Counted from the stretch's first letter, positions 18,796-28,268 are shown. The stretch: DNA of 64,000 nucleotides from Pararobbsia silviterrae (GCF_003628125.1 NZ_RBZU01000018.1:35196-99195); one strand, 5' to 3'. The notes: generated by a model not told the origin, from the letters alone. Program-made: numbers and translations.

Positions 18796-20280
18796 GTGAG
18801 CGCCGAACGCACCCGCCGCGACCTGACCTCCGGACCGATCGGCCGGACCTTGCTCAAGTTCTCGCTGCCGACGCTCGGCAGCAATGTGCTCCAGTCGCTC
18901 AACGGCTCGGTCAATGCCGCGTGGATCGGGCATTTCCTCGGCCCCGCCGCGTTGTCGGCCGCGTCGAACGCGAACCTGATCCTGTTCTTTCTGCTCGGCA
19001 CCGTGTTCGGCATCGGCATGGCCGCGACGATTCTCGTCGGACAGGCCGTCGGCGCGCGCGATATCACGCGCGCCAAGCAAATCGTCGGCACGGGGCTCAC
19101 GTTCTATGTCGTGGTCTCGCTCGCCGTCTCGCTCGCGGGCTATGTCTTCACGCCGCACATCCTGTCGGCCATGCATACGCCGCCCGATGCGCGGCCGCTC
19201 GCGATCGCGTACCTGCGCGTGATCTTCGTCGCGCTGCCGTTTCTCAATCTGCTCGGCTTCGCATCGATGGTGCTGCGCGGCGCCGGCGACTCGCGCACGC
19301 CGTTCATGCTGATGGGGCTGACCGTCGTGCTCGACGGCGGCCTCAATCCGCTGCTGATCTTCGGCATCGGTCCGTTCCACGGCTTCGGCATCATGGGCTC
19401 GGCGCTCGCGACGCTGACCGCCCAGGTCATCGGCATCGCCGCGCTCTGGCTCTTGCTGCATCGCCGTCGTCATTTCCTGCTGCTGCATCCGCATGAATTC
19501 GGCATGTTGCGTCCGTCGGGCGCGATCATGCATGCGCTCGTGTTCAAGGGTTTTCCGATGGGCTTGCAGATGCTCGTCATCTCGCTCGCGGGCATCGCGA
19601 TGATCGGCATGGTCAACACGTTCGGCACCGCGACGACGGCCGCCTACGGCGCGGTCACGCAACTCTGGACCTATGTGCAGATGCCGGCCGTCGCGGTCGG
19701 TGCGTCGGTCTCGTCGATGGTCGCGCAGAACGTCGGCGCGCGCCGCTGGGACCGCGTGAGCCGGATCACGCGATATGGCGTGCTCTTCAGCATCGTCATG
19801 ACCGCGCTGCCGACCGTGGTCATCCTGACGTTCTCGCGCGCCGCGCTAGGCCTGTTCCTCGGCAACGATGCGCACGCGATCGCGATCGGCATGCATATCA
19901 ACACGATCGCGATCGGCACCTTCACGCTGTTCGGGATCATGTTCGTGCTGGCCGGAACGGTCCGCGCGACGGGCGCCGTCGTGCCGCCGCTGCTGCTGCT
20001 CACGTTCTCGCTCTGGGGCGTGCGCATCCCGTTCGCGCGCGCGTTGCTGCCGATCTACGGCGCCGAGGCGATCTGGTGGAGCTTCCCGCTCGGCATGATC
20101 GTCGCGGTCACGCTCGTCGGGCTGTACTACAAGTTCGGCCGCTGGCGGCGCAGCACGATGCTCGAGACGGATGCCGCGACCGGGAACGCCGCGTCGGTTC
20201 AGCCGCCCTCCACGTCAACCCCGCCGGTCGCGCCGGCCGCCGCGGCGGCATCGCCCGCTATCGCGAGCGAAGGCCGCTAG
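18796..20280 (+). CDS. MATE-family efflux transporter
   Basis: 494-residue inner membrane antiporter of the MATE (NorM/DinF-like) family, which expels cationic compounds or toxins using Na+ or H+ gradients. Two six-helix halves are visible, starting PIGRTLLKFSLPTLGSNVLQ and LVFKGFPMGLQMLVISLAG. GTMFGIGMAATILVGQAVGA-like and PAVAVGASVSSMVAQNVGAR segments match the family. The last 45 residues are a Pro/Ala/Ser-rich cytoplasmic tail. GTG 18796 follows the EamA stop by one base. Its stop overlaps that of the convergent acylase gene. Confidence 0.9.
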   Translation: MSAERTRRDLTSGPIGRTLLKFSLPTLGSNVLQSLNGSVNAAWIGHFLGPAALSAASNANLILFFLLGTVFGIGMAATILVGQAVGARDITRAKQIVGTGLTFYVVVSLAVSLAGYVFTPHILSAMHTPPDARPLAIAYLRVIFVALPFLNLLGFASMVLRGAGDSRTPFMLMGLTVVLDGGLNPLLIFGIGPFHGFGIMGSALATLTAQVIGIAALWLLLHRRRHFLLLHPHEFGMLRPSGAIMHALVFKGFPMGLQMLVISLAGIAMIGMVNTFGTATTAAYGAVTQLWTYVQMPAVAVGASVSSMVAQNVGARRWDRVSRITRYGVLFSIVMTALPTVVILTFSRAALGLFLGNDAHAIAIGMHINTIAIGTFTLFGIMFVLAGTVRATGAVVPPLLLLTFSLWGVRIPFARALLPIYGAEAIWWSFPLGMIVAVTLVGLYYKFGRWRRSTMLETDAATGNAASVQPPSTSTPPVAPAAAAASPAIASEGR

Positions 20281-23200
20281 GACGCCGACGTCCCCGGCCG
20301 CAACACGAGCCGATGCGCGGCCGGCCCCGGCAGAAACGCCGAAGGCCGGCCCTGCACCCAATCCTCATGCCCCGCGAGAAAGAACGGCGACAGCGGATGG
20401 CCGCTCGCGCCGCCGGGCATTTCGAGAATGCCCTGGTCCTCATGTCCGGGCGACACGACCATGCGTTCCGATGCGCCGAAACTGCGGCCCTGCACGCGCG
20501 GCATATTGATGTCCCCGGGCAGACGGTCCGGCGGCGCGCCGAGATGCGCGGCGATCGCGGCCGGCAGCATGCGCGCGAACGGATGCGCGATCGCGGCGCG
20601 ATTGCGCTCGCCCCAGCGCGCCTGGTCGAGTAACGCCCCGTCGGCCGTATCGCGCGCAATCGCGGCATCGACGCGGTTCAGCACAAACGCGCGCCAGTTC
20701 TCGAAGCGGTGCGGAACCCACGCGTGTTCGCGCGCGAGCGTCTCCATGATCGCGAGCGTGTGCGACGACGCGCCGCGGTAGCCCGAGCCCGCATAACGCC
20801 CCGACATATGGGCGTCGAGCGCACCGAACCAGCCGTCGTACATCGCCGATTCGAAGTCGCGCACGAGCGTATAGCCGACCGAGTCGGCATCGGCGCGCGC
20901 GTCCCACTCGGAGACGAGCGCACGCATCGTCGCGCGATCCGGGTGACCATCGAGCGCCTGCGGATCGAGCGCGTCGAGCATGACCGCGCGCCAGAACGCG
21001 AGCGCCTTCGCGCGATCGTCGAGCGCGATCGCAAGCAAGCCGCGTTCGTCGAAGCGCGCGTGCGCGGCGAGATCGTCACGGATCTGCGTGGCGCGCGCGC
21101 CGACGTCCGCGCCGCCGTCGCCGATCTTCGCTTGGTCGGCGCTATCGAGCTGCCGGTTATTCGCGGTCCAGAGCGCACCGACGTGCGGATCGATCCGCAC
21201 GGGATAGGACGCGGCATCGAGATAACCGTCCCAGCGCGTATAGCGGCCGGCCGGCACCGGCATGCCGTCGGTGCCGGCATCGGCCTTAGCACCGGCATCG
21301 GAACTCGCATCGAAATTGGCGCCGGCACCGGCATCGGCATCGGCCTGCGCGCCGCGATGCGGCAGCGGTCCCGCGAGCGTCCAGCCGATATGACCCGCGC
21401 GATCCGCGATCACGATGTTCTGCGTCGGGATGCCGGCGTGCTGCGCGACGTCCATCGCGGCATGCACATCGACGGCATGCTCCATGTCCATCAGTCGGAG
21501 ATTCGCGGCTTGCGGATCGTGCGCGACCCAGCGCACCGCGTAGACATGCCCCGCGACGCGCCACTCGGGCCCCCACGGCGTGTCGTAGACCATCAACGTC
21601 ACGGCCGGCGCGCCGCGGACTTCAATCGTTTCGCGATGCACGGTGGCGTGCTGCCAGCCCGGCGCGTCCGAGGGCGATGCGGCGTGCGCATCGTGGTCCG
21701 TCCCAACCGCGTGCCCGCCGTCCGCTTCGGCGCGCGAGGCCGCGGCCTGCATCGACGTCGCACCCGACTCGACGCCGCGTCGCGCGAGCGGCCGGCGCGG
21801 GGTCTGTGTCGAGTCGGGATCCGCCGCGTCCGTATCCGCGACAGGGAGCCGGTAGCGCGCCGGATCGGCCGCATCGGCCTGCACCTCGACGAGATCGACA
21901 TAGTGGCCGTAGCTGTTCGTGAAGCCCCACGCGACGTGTCCGTTGCTGCCCACCACGACGATCGGCGCGCCCGGCAGACTCACGCCCGCGACGCGCATGG
22001 CCGCGCGGCCGCTCGAGGCGGCGACCTCGATCACGAGCCGATACCAGATGTTCGGCAGGTTCAGACCCAGATGCATATCGTTCGCGACCATGCCCGCGGC
22101 GCCGCCGACGGTGCGCGCGCCGTCCACCGCGAAGCTGTTGCTGCCGATCGCGCTGCGCGCGTCGGGATCGAGTTCCAGGGCCGGCGACGCGAGCGCCGGC
22201 AAATCGAGCGACGGCATCCAAGCCGCGAGCGCCGCACCCCGAGCGTCGGCGCCGACGATCGAATGCGGATCCGATGCGTCGTCGAGCCAGGCGGGCCGCT
22301 CGGCCGGAATCGGCACAGGGGCGGGCCCAGGCACCGGTGCGGCCGACGCGTTCGCGGCATCCGGCGTCGACCCATCGGCGGCCGCGCGGGGCGGCAACGC
22401 GTGCGTGTCGGCATCCGCGTTCGATCCGTCCGAGCCCCCCGCATAGACGACCGCGGGCACGGCGCGGTCGAGCGGCGCGTCCCAGTGACTGCCGCGCTGA
22501 AGCAGGAAGGCCGCGAGCGCCGGCGACATCTGCTGGGCCAGCACGCCGCGCGACGCGATGCGTCGCATTTCGCCCGACTGGAGATCGAGATACATCGCAT
22601 AGAGCACGAGCATCGAGTCTTCGTCGCGCCACGGCTCCGCGCTCGCATGCAGCACCAGATATTCGAACGGACGGACCTTCAGCGACGCGAGCCCCGTGTT
22701 CACACCGGCCGTATAGGCATCGAGCACCGCGCGCTCGTCGGCGGGCAAGGCGCGCACCGCTTCGACGGCACGCGCGCGAAACCGATGCAGACGATTCTGC
22801 TCGTCGACGCGCACGGCTTGCGGACCGAACAGCGCGGCAAGCTCGCCGGCCGCGATCCGGCGCAAGAGATCCATCTGGAAGAAACGGTCCTGCGCATGCG
22901 CATAGCCCGTTGCGAATGCCGCGTCGGTCCGCGACGCGGCCTCGATCGTCACATGGCCGGCGGCATCGCGCACGATCGACGCGGCCGACGCGAGGCCCGG
23001 CGGCGCCGTCTCGTCACGCCCCTGCGCCGGATCCGCGCGCCCTGCCTGTGCGGCCGGCTCGTCCGCTCCGATCGACACGACACCGTCGAGCCGCGGCAAC
23101 GATGCGTCGAGCATCGCCCAGGCGCCCGCGAGCACGCCCCCCGCCACCACGAGCGCCGCACCCGCCAGCGACGCCCCTAACCGCAACCAGAAACGCTTCG

Positions 23201-23297
23201 AACGTAGACGACCCGTACGCGGAACCAAGAGCTCGGCCTCTTTGAAGAACGGTCGGACGGCGTCCGGGCGGGCCGAACGCCGACGGCCGCCGCGCAT
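20277..23297 (-). CDS. Penicillin acylase family protein (Ntn hydrolase) with low-complexity inserts
   Basis: 1006-residue member of the penicillin G acylase / AHL acylase family, which is synthesised as a precursor and cleaves itself to expose an N-terminal nucleophile Ser. The N-terminus has a basic stretch and one hydrophobic helix (about residues 36-62), a signal anchor or uncleaved signal. Family motifs are FATGYAHAQDRFFQMDLLRR in the alpha part, then IGSNSFAVDG, where cleavage is expected between Gly and Ser near residue 385, and VVVGSNGHVAWGFTNSYGHY. Three Ala/Asp/Pro-rich inserts (about 285-345, 495-550 and 655-690) make it about 200 residues longer than usual. Substrates may be acyl-homoserine lactones or other amides. 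The start is uncertain; an in-frame TTG about 23 codons in has AAAGAGG upstream. Confidence 0.85.
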   Translation of the reverse strand: MRGGRRRSARPDAVRPFFKEAELLVPRTGRLRSKRFWLRLGASLAGAALVVAGGVLAGAWAMLDASLPRLDGVVSIGADEPAAQAGRADPAQGRDETAPPGLASAASIVRDAAGHVTIEAASRTDAAFATGYAHAQDRFFQMDLLRRIAAGELAALFGPQAVRVDEQNRLHRFRARAVEAVRALPADERAVLDAYTAGVNTGLASLKVRPFEYLVLHASAEPWRDEDSMLVLYAMYLDLQSGEMRRIASRGVLAQQMSPALAAFLLQRGSHWDAPLDRAVPAVVYAGGSDGSNADADTHALPPRAAADGSTPDAANASAAPVPGPAPVPIPAERPAWLDDASDPHSIVGADARGAALAAWMPSLDLPALASPALELDPDARSAIGSNSFAVDGARTVGGAAGMVANDMHLGLNLPNIWYRLVIEVAASSGRAAMRVAGVSLPGAPIVVVGSNGHVAWGFTNSYGHYVDLVEVQADAADPARYRLPVADTDAADPDSTQTPRRPLARRGVESGATSMQAAASRAEADGGHAVGTDHDAHAASPSDAPGWQHATVHRETIEVRGAPAVTLMVYDTPWGPEWRVAGHVYAVRWVAHDPQAANLRLMDMEHAVDVHAAMDVAQHAGIPTQNIVIADRAGHIGWTLAGPLPHRGAQADADAGAGANFDASSDAGAKADAGTDGMPVPAGRYTRWDGYLDAASYPVRIDPHVGALWTANNRQLDSADQAKIGDGGADVGARATQIRDDLAAHARFDERGLLAIALDDRAKALAFWRAVMLDALDPQALDGHPDRATMRALVSEWDARADADSVGYTLVRDFESAMYDGWFGALDAHMSGRYAGSGYRGASSHTLAIMETLAREHAWVPHRFENWRAFVLNRVDAAIARDTADGALLDQARWGERNRAAIAHPFARMLPAAIAAHLGAPPDRLPGDINMPRVQGRSFGASERMVVSPGHEDQGILEMPGGASGHPLSPFFLAGHEDWVQGRPSAFLPGPAAHRLVLRPGTSAS

Positions 23298-23444
23298 GCG
23301 TCGCGCGCGGCGTCACGACGGCGCGCGCGATGAATGCGCGACGCCGCCATTGCCCGCCATTCTGAACGAAGAGTCGGTCGAGAGAAACGCCTCGCAGCCT
23401 CGCCGTGCGCCGCGACCGCGCGTACCGCGCGTACCGCACGTACG

Positions 23445-24731
23445 TTAAGCAGACGCGAGTTCGGGGGTCCCCGTGCGGCGCCGGTTGATCTGCAGCACCA
23501 TCAGCGACGCGCACAGGCACAGACTGCCCGAGATCACCGACGCGACCGTATAGCTGCCGAGGCTCGCGCGCAGATACCCCGCGCCGAGCGCGGCGAACGC
23601 GGCGCCGAGCTGATGCCCGGCCACGACCCAGCCGAACACGATCGGCGCGGCGCTCTTGCCGTAGACATCGTTCGCGAGCCGCACGGTCGGGGGCACCGTC
23701 GCGATCCAGTCGAGCCCGTAGAACAGCGCGAACAGCGGCAAGCCGAAGAACTCGAATCCGAACGCGAACGGCAGATAGATCAGCGAAAGCCCGCGCAGAC
23801 CGTAGTACCAGAACAGCAGATAGCGGCTATTGAATCGGTCCGACAACCAGCCCGAGAACGTCGTGCCGAACAGGTCGAAGATGCCCATGGCCGCGAGCAG
23901 CCCCGCGCCGCGGACTTCATCGATGCCGTAGTCGGCGCACATCGCGATCAGATGCGTACCGACATACCCGTTCGTGCTCGCGCCACAGATGAAGAAGCTG
24001 CCCGACAGCAACCAGAAGTCGCGCGTGCGCGCGGCCGAAAACAGCGCCGAGAACGCCGTCACGAGCGGGTTGCCGGTCGGCGCGTGCGTGACGATCGGCG
24101 CGTCGGACGCTTCGCCGTAGGGCCGCAGTCCGAGATCCGACGGCCGCTCGCGGAGCAGGAACCAGAACAGCGGCGTCACGACGAGCACGACGCCCGCGAC
24201 GATCGCGATGACCGCGCGCCAGCCCGCATGCTCGACGACGGCGGCGAGCATCGGCAGGAACACGAGCTGCCCCGTCGCGGTGCTCGCGGTCAGGATGCCC
24301 ATCACGAGTCCGCGGCGATGCGTGAACCAGCGGCTCACGACGGTCGCCGACAGGGTCAGCGCGGCGACGCCTGTCGCGGACCCGACCATCAGCCCCCAGG
24401 TGACGACGAATTGCCACGGGCGCGTCATCAGCGAACTGAGCGCGACGCCGCTCGCGAGCACGAGCAGCGCGGTCACGACGGTCGGACGCACGCCGAAACG
24501 CTGCATCGCGGCCGCCGCGAAGGGCCCCGTCAGGCCATAGAGCGCGAGATTGACCGAGATCGCGAGCGAGATCGTCGCGCGGCTCCAGCCGAACGCGTGT
24601 TCGAGCGGCAGCATGAGCACACTCGGCGTCGCGCGCGTGCCGGCCGTCGCCAGCAACACGCAGAAGACCACGGCCGCGACGATCCATCCATAGTGAAAAC
24701 GCGGCGCGACGAGGCGGGAAAGTGCATTCAT
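23445..24731 (-). CDS. MFS transporter
   Basis: 428-residue major facilitator superfamily carrier with twelve predicted helices. The N-terminal HYGWIVAAVVFCVLLATAG and SRWFTHRRGLVMGI (motif A-like between helices 2 and 3 or 4 and 5) and FLLRERPSDLGLRPYGE resemble the oxalate/monocarboxylate-type MFS group of beta-proteobacteria, but the substrate is not certain. ATG 24731 gives the usual start MNALSRLVAPRF; nine more codons upstream are open but unlikely. It lies 147 bp upstream of the acylase gene on the same strand. Confidence 0.87.
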   Translation of the reverse strand: MNALSRLVAPRFHYGWIVAAVVFCVLLATAGTRATPSVLMLPLEHAFGWSRATISLAISVNLALYGLTGPFAAAAMQRFGVRPTVVTALLVLASGVALSSLMTRPWQFVVTWGLMVGSATGVAALTLSATVVSRWFTHRRGLVMGILTASTATGQLVFLPMLAAVVEHAGWRAVIAIVAGVVLVVTPLFWFLLRERPSDLGLRPYGEASDAPIVTHAPTGNPLVTAFSALFSAARTRDFWLLSGSFFICGASTNGYVGTHLIAMCADYGIDEVRGAGLLAAMGIFDLFGTTFSGWLSDRFNSRYLLFWYYGLRGLSLIYLPFAFGFEFFGLPLFALFYGLDWIATVPPTVRLANDVYGKSAAPIVFGWVVAGHQLGAAFAALGAGYLRASLGSYTVASVISGSLCLCASLMVLQINRRRTGTPELASA

Positions 24732-24969
24732 CGGGAAGCCTGATCTCGAAAATCGCAAGGGAAGCTCGATTGTAGGAGCGCGTCACGATGGATGTTTGCC
24801 ATAGGCGCACAAGAAAACGGACAAAACGGGGCGGCGGGCGTGGCGATCGCATGCATGCGCGGCCCGGCTCCGTCGGGTCTGGCCCTGGCTTGCTCGGCCC
24901 TGTCCGACCCTGGTTTGCCTTGCCTTGCCTCGCCCCGTGCCCGATCGCACGGCCCCCGCGCCCCGGCCG

Positions 24970-25788
24970 CTATCGATGCTTGAACACCGGCGTACGTTTT
25001 TCGAGAAACGCGGCCATGCCCTCCTTCTGATCGTCGGTCGCGAACGCCGAATGAAACACGCGGCGCTCGAACAGCAGCCCTTCGGCGAGCGGCGTCTCAT
25101 AGGCGCGGTTGACGGCCTCCTTGATCATCATGACGATCGGCTGCGAATAGCTCGCGATCGTCGTCGCGGCCGCGAGCGCCTCGTCGAGCAGCGCATCGAG
25201 CGGCACGACGCGCGACACCAGTCCCGCGCGCTCGGCCTCTTCGGCGTCCATCATGCGTCCGGTCAGACACAGATCCATGGCCTTCGCCTTCGATACGGCG
25301 CGCGGCAAGCGTTGCGTGCCGCCGCAGCCCGGCAGCACGCCGAGCTTGACTTCGGGTTGACCGAAGCGCGCGTTGTCGGCCGCGATGATGAAGTCGCAAA
25401 GCATCGCGAGCTCGCACCCGCCGCCGAGCGCGAAGCCCGCGACCGCCGCGATGACCGGCTTGCGGATCGCGGTAAGCCGCGACCAGTTCGCGCCGAGGTA
25501 GTTCGACTTGAACACGTCCATATACGAATAGCCGGCCATCATGCTGATATCGACGCCCGCGGCGAACGCCTTCTGGCTGCCCGTGAGCACGATGCAACCG
25601 ATCGCTTCGTCGGCGTCGAACGCCTCGAGCGCGGCGACGAGTTCGTCGATGAGCGCGAGGTTCAGCGCGTTGAGCGCCTTGGGCCGGTTCAGCGTGACGA
25701 GCCCGACCGACCCGCGGGTTTCGACGAGCAGATGTTCATAAACGGCGGGGGAAGACGATGGGGACGATACAGACGGCGTGGACGACAT
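24970..25788 (-). CDS. Enoyl-CoA hydratase
   Basis: 272-residue crotonase-family enzyme that hydrates trans-2-enoyl-CoA to 3-hydroxyacyl-CoA in fatty-acid or aromatic catabolism. The oxyanion-hole segments [12 protein letters not shown] and [13 protein letters not shown] are present. Both catalytic glutamates are visible, in GGGCELAM and [13 protein letters not shown], which supports true hydratase activity. ATG 25788 starts [20 protein letters not shown], with a Ser-rich leader of 15 residues before the conserved domain. The frame is open upstream, but that stretch is not protein-like. The gene stands alone, so the pathway cannot be assigned. Confidence 0.92.
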   Translation of the reverse strand: MSSTPSVSSPSSSPAVYEHLLVETRGSVGLVTLNRPKALNALNLALIDELVAALEAFDADEAIGCIVLTGSQKAFAAGVDISMMAGYSYMDVFKSNYLGANWSRLTAIRKPVIAAVAGFALGGGCELAMLCDFIIAADNARFGQPEVKLGVLPGCGGTQRLPRAVSKAKAMDLCLTGRMMDAEEAERAGLVSRVVPLDALLDEALAAATTIASYSQPIVMMIKEAVNRAYETPLAEGLLFERRVFHSAFATDDQKEGMAAFLEKRTPVFKHR

Positions 25789-26181
25789 GAGCGATGGCCT
25801 CGTTCGATCGAAGGGGAAACGAACGGATTGTCGAAGCGCGCGCGCAATCGTGCAATGCGCAACGCACGCGAGCGTCACGAGGGCCCCGTATCCCGACAAT
25901 ATTCGGGCGACATATGGCGCGGCTGACGCCAGGCATACGCGCCGCTCGACGATCGGCCCGTATCGCGCGCCGCACCGCGTCAATCGGCATACTGGCGGTC
26001 ACCCAGGCGCCACGGGCTGTGTGGCGAATCAAACACGGCTCATGCCGCAGTGCGGCATGATTTTTAAACAGAGATACTCACAGCGGTTTGCGCGATGTAC
26101 ATGCGATCGATCCCGCGGCCGAGCCGTCTCGTTCGTCCGCGAATCGACGTCACTTCTATTTATCTGTCTGGAGATTGCTCA
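25789..26181. other. Gene-free gap with an orphan terminator
   Basis: 393-bp region between the divergent enoyl-CoA hydratase and the small secreted protein gene. It carries a strong plus-strand intrinsic terminator at 26041-26065 with no plus-strand gene before it. I found no supported coding frame and no clear promoter. Confidence 0.5.
26041..26065 (+). terminator. Intrinsic terminator without an upstream gene
   Basis: CATGCCGC and GCGGCATG make a perfect 8-bp stem with a 3-nt loop (AGT), followed directly by ATTTTT. This is a textbook intrinsic terminator on the plus strand, one of very few with a U-tract in this window. The nearest plus-strand gene upstream ends at 20280, so it may end a small RNA or be a leader attenuator of the downstream small gene. 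Confidence 0.65.
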
Positions 26182-26391
26182 ATGAAGCGCTGGCTCACTA
26201 TCCTGGTCGCCGCAAGCAGCATGGCCGCTATTCCGGCGTTCGCCGCCGCCCCTGCGTCGGCGACGCAACCTGATGCACAGGCATCGGCCGCGCAAAGCTC
26301 GTACGGCGTGCCGCCGGTCAAGCACAAGAAGCGCGTGAAGAAGTCGAAGAAGGCGCCGGCCGCCTCAGCCGCTTCGGCCGCGTCGAACTGA
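26182..26391 (+). CDS. Small secreted Lys-rich protein
   Basis: 69-residue predicted periplasmic protein. Residues 1-22 (MKRWLTILVAASSMAAIPAF and AA) form a signal peptide with cleavage near AFA-AAP. The mature part is Ala/Ser/Gln-rich, then basic: PPVKHKKRVKKSKKAPAAS. GGAG lies 8 nt before ATG 26182, so the start is well supported. Small secreted proteins with a KKxKK core are frequent in Burkholderia and are usually unannotated; no function is known to me. A strong hairpin follows 29 bp after the stop. Confidence 0.72.
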   Translation: MKRWLTILVAASSMAAIPAFAAAPASATQPDAQASAAQSSYGVPPVKHKKRVKKSKKAPAASAASAASN

Positions 26392-26420
26392 TCCGCGTCG
26401 CCCCGGTACCCTGTCCGGTT

Positions 26421-26449
26421 TCGAGCGCGCGAATCGTTCGCGCGCTCGA
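26421..26449. terminator. 13-bp hairpin between convergent genes
   Basis: TCGAGCGCGCGAA and TTCGCGCGCTCGA form a perfect 13-bp stem with a 3-nt loop (TCG). It lies between the small secreted protein gene (plus) and the secreted protein gene ending at 26630 (minus). There is no U-tract on either strand. A bidirectional terminator or mRNA 3' protector is the simplest reading. Confidence 0.55.
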
Positions 26450-26629
26450 CGAAAAACGGCACACGCTGCCGTCGAACCGCGCACGCGCCGGATCGATCTC
26501 CGGTCGCGGCGTTCGGTCCGCCACGCGTGTGCCGCTGCTAATCACCGCAAAAATCACTGCATCAGTCACTGCATCAACGTCGCACGTCGGGCGACCGGTG
26601 CCGCCCCGCGCGTGCGTCGCCGATCGGCC

Positions 26630-27271
26630 TTACTGCTGCTTGATCTCCATCGTCTGGAGCACCGCCTGCGTGCCGAACGTGCTGCCGTCGGCCGCCGCGC
26701 CGCTGAACTGGAACTTGACGATCCGTTTGGCCGCCGGCGCGTACCAGTCGGTTTCGGTGAACGAATACTTGCCGTTCGGCGCCGAGACGTTGCCCGTCGA
26801 CTCGATCCGGAATGCCTGGAACGTGCCCGCCGTCGTCTCGATCGAGTCGACGCCCGTGACCTTCGCGTTGAGCGTGGTCGTGGCATCACCGTTGCTCGTG
26901 CGCGTCGTGAAGTTGCTCGTCCACGTGCTGCCGGCGCTCATCGGGAACTTGAGCTTGCCGTCGCTCGGCAGGTATTGCTTGTTGCCGTTGCTCGTCAGAT
27001 TGCCGTTCGCGTCGAACGACGCCGGCATCGTGCCGCTCAGGTTGCTGATCGTCACGCCGATCGTATCGCCGTTGACGGTATCGACCGTCTGCACGAACGA
27101 AAACGTCCGGCTCGGCTGGCGCGGATCGGAGATCGCATAGGTCCACGAATCACCGGGAACGAATTTGGGCGCCTGCGCCGTCGTCAGCGGGACGGGCTGC
27201 GCCAATGCGGCGGTCGCCGCGGCGAGGCTCCATGCGCACGCGAGCGCCGATACCGTCTGCTTCTTCAACAT
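26630..27271 (-). CDS. Secreted hypothetical protein
   Basis: 213-residue predicted periplasmic protein. The signal peptide MLKKQTVSALACAWSLAAAT continues to ALAQ, with cleavage after ALA. The mature part is rich in Thr, Ser, Asn and Gly and predicted all-beta, for example FVPGDSWTYAISDP and FSFVQTVDTVNGDTIGVTIS, ending with SFTETDWYAPAAKRIVKFQF. This pattern resembles DUF3108-like or other beta-rich periplasmic proteins, but I cannot assign a family with confidence. GGAGGAAGACATCG precedes ATG 27271. It lies 130 bp downstream of the sugar permease on the same strand. Confidence 0.78.
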   Translation of the reverse strand: MLKKQTVSALACAWSLAAATAALAQPVPLTTAQAPKFVPGDSWTYAISDPRQPSRTFSFVQTVDTVNGDTIGVTISNLSGTMPASFDANGNLTSNGNKQYLPSDGKLKFPMSAGSTWTSNFTTRTSNGDATTTLNAKVTGVDSIETTAGTFQAFRIESTGNVSAPNGKYSFTETDWYAPAAKRIVKFQFSGAAADGSTFGTQAVLQTMEIKQQ

Positions 27272-27401
27272 CGATGTCTTCCTCCAGGGGGCGGCCCGTG
27301 CGGCCATACGTTATCGCGGCTGCCACTATACCAACATCGCGCGCGCGTTCCGACGCGCGCGACCCGCGAGAACATTTCCGTTCGTCTCAGGTCGGCGCGC
27401 G

Positions 27402-28253
27402 CTAGCCTTTCGTCGCGCCGAACGTCAGCCCCGCGACGAAGTGGCGCTGCATGGCCCAGAACATCGCGACCGACGGCAAGGCCGCCAGCACCGATCCGGC
27501 CGACACGAGATTCCAGGCCGTCGTCCACTGCCCCTTGAGCGCCGCGACGCCGACCGTGATCGGCGCCGCGTCGTCGCCCTGGGTCAGGCAGAGCGCCCAG
27601 AAATAATCATTCCAGACGAACGTGAAGACGAGCACGGCGAGCGCCGCGAGCGCGGGACGAATCAGCGGCAGCACGATCGTATAGAACACACGCCACTCGC
27701 TTGCCCCCTCGATGCGCGCCGATTCGATGAGCTCGTACGGCAACTGCTTGATGAAGTTGCGCAGGAACAGTGTGCAGAACCCCGTCTGAAACGCGGTATG
27801 GAACAGCACGAGCGCCCAGACCGTGTTGTAGAGGCCGAGCGCGAGCGACAGATTGCGCACGGGAATCATCAGAATCTGGACGGGCACGAAATTGCCCGCG
27901 ATAAACACCGCGAACAGCACCGTGTTCCCCGGGAACGCGTAGATCGCGAGCGCGTAGCCCGCCATCGACGCGAGCGCGATCGCGCCGACGACCGACGGCA
28001 CGGTGATCAGCACGCTGTTCCAGAAATAGTGGAGCATCGGCGAGGTCGTCAGCGCATCGCGGTAGTTCCCGATCGGCGACAGATCGTGGGGCCATCCCCA
28101 GTAGTTGCCGAGCGCGAGCTCGTCGGCCGAACGCATCGAGGTCAGCAGCACCGCGAGCATCGGCAGCAGCCAGATCAGCAAGGCGATCGGGACGGAAATC
28201 TTGTAGATCGTGCGGGTCGCGGGACGCCACTTCTCGATCGGCATCGGATACAT
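27402..28253 (-). CDS. Carbohydrate ABC transporter permease, MalG-like
   Basis: 283-residue inner membrane permease of the CUT1 sugar family with six helices. The coupling loop is ESARIEGASEWRVFYTIVLP, followed by LIRPAL, as in MalG and LacG. AGGAGCCCCTC precedes ATG 28253, which lies 15 bp after the partner permease. It is the last gene of the beta-galactosidase operon. It should import a galactoside or oligosaccharide with its MalF-like partner. Confidence 0.93.
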   Translation of the reverse strand: MYPMPIEKWRPATRTIYKISVPIALLIWLLPMLAVLLTSMRSADELALGNYWGWPHDLSPIGNYRDALTTSPMLHYFWNSVLITVPSVVGAIALASMAGYALAIYAFPGNTVLFAVFIAGNFVPVQILMIPVRNLSLALGLYNTVWALVLFHTAFQTGFCTLFLRNFIKQLPYELIESARIEGASEWRVFYTIVLPLIRPALAALAVLVFTFVWNDYFWALCLTQGDDAAPITVGVAALKGQWTTAWNLVSAGSVLAALPSVAMFWAMQRHFVAGLTFGATKG

Positions 28254-28268
28254 GAGGGGCTCCTGCGC

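Noticed and set aside
20709..23180. 823-residue plus-strand open frame opposite the acylase gene
   Set aside because: It is Arg-rich, lacks any motif, and lies wholly antisense to a gene with clear family motifs. Long antisense frames are expected in very GC-rich coding DNA.
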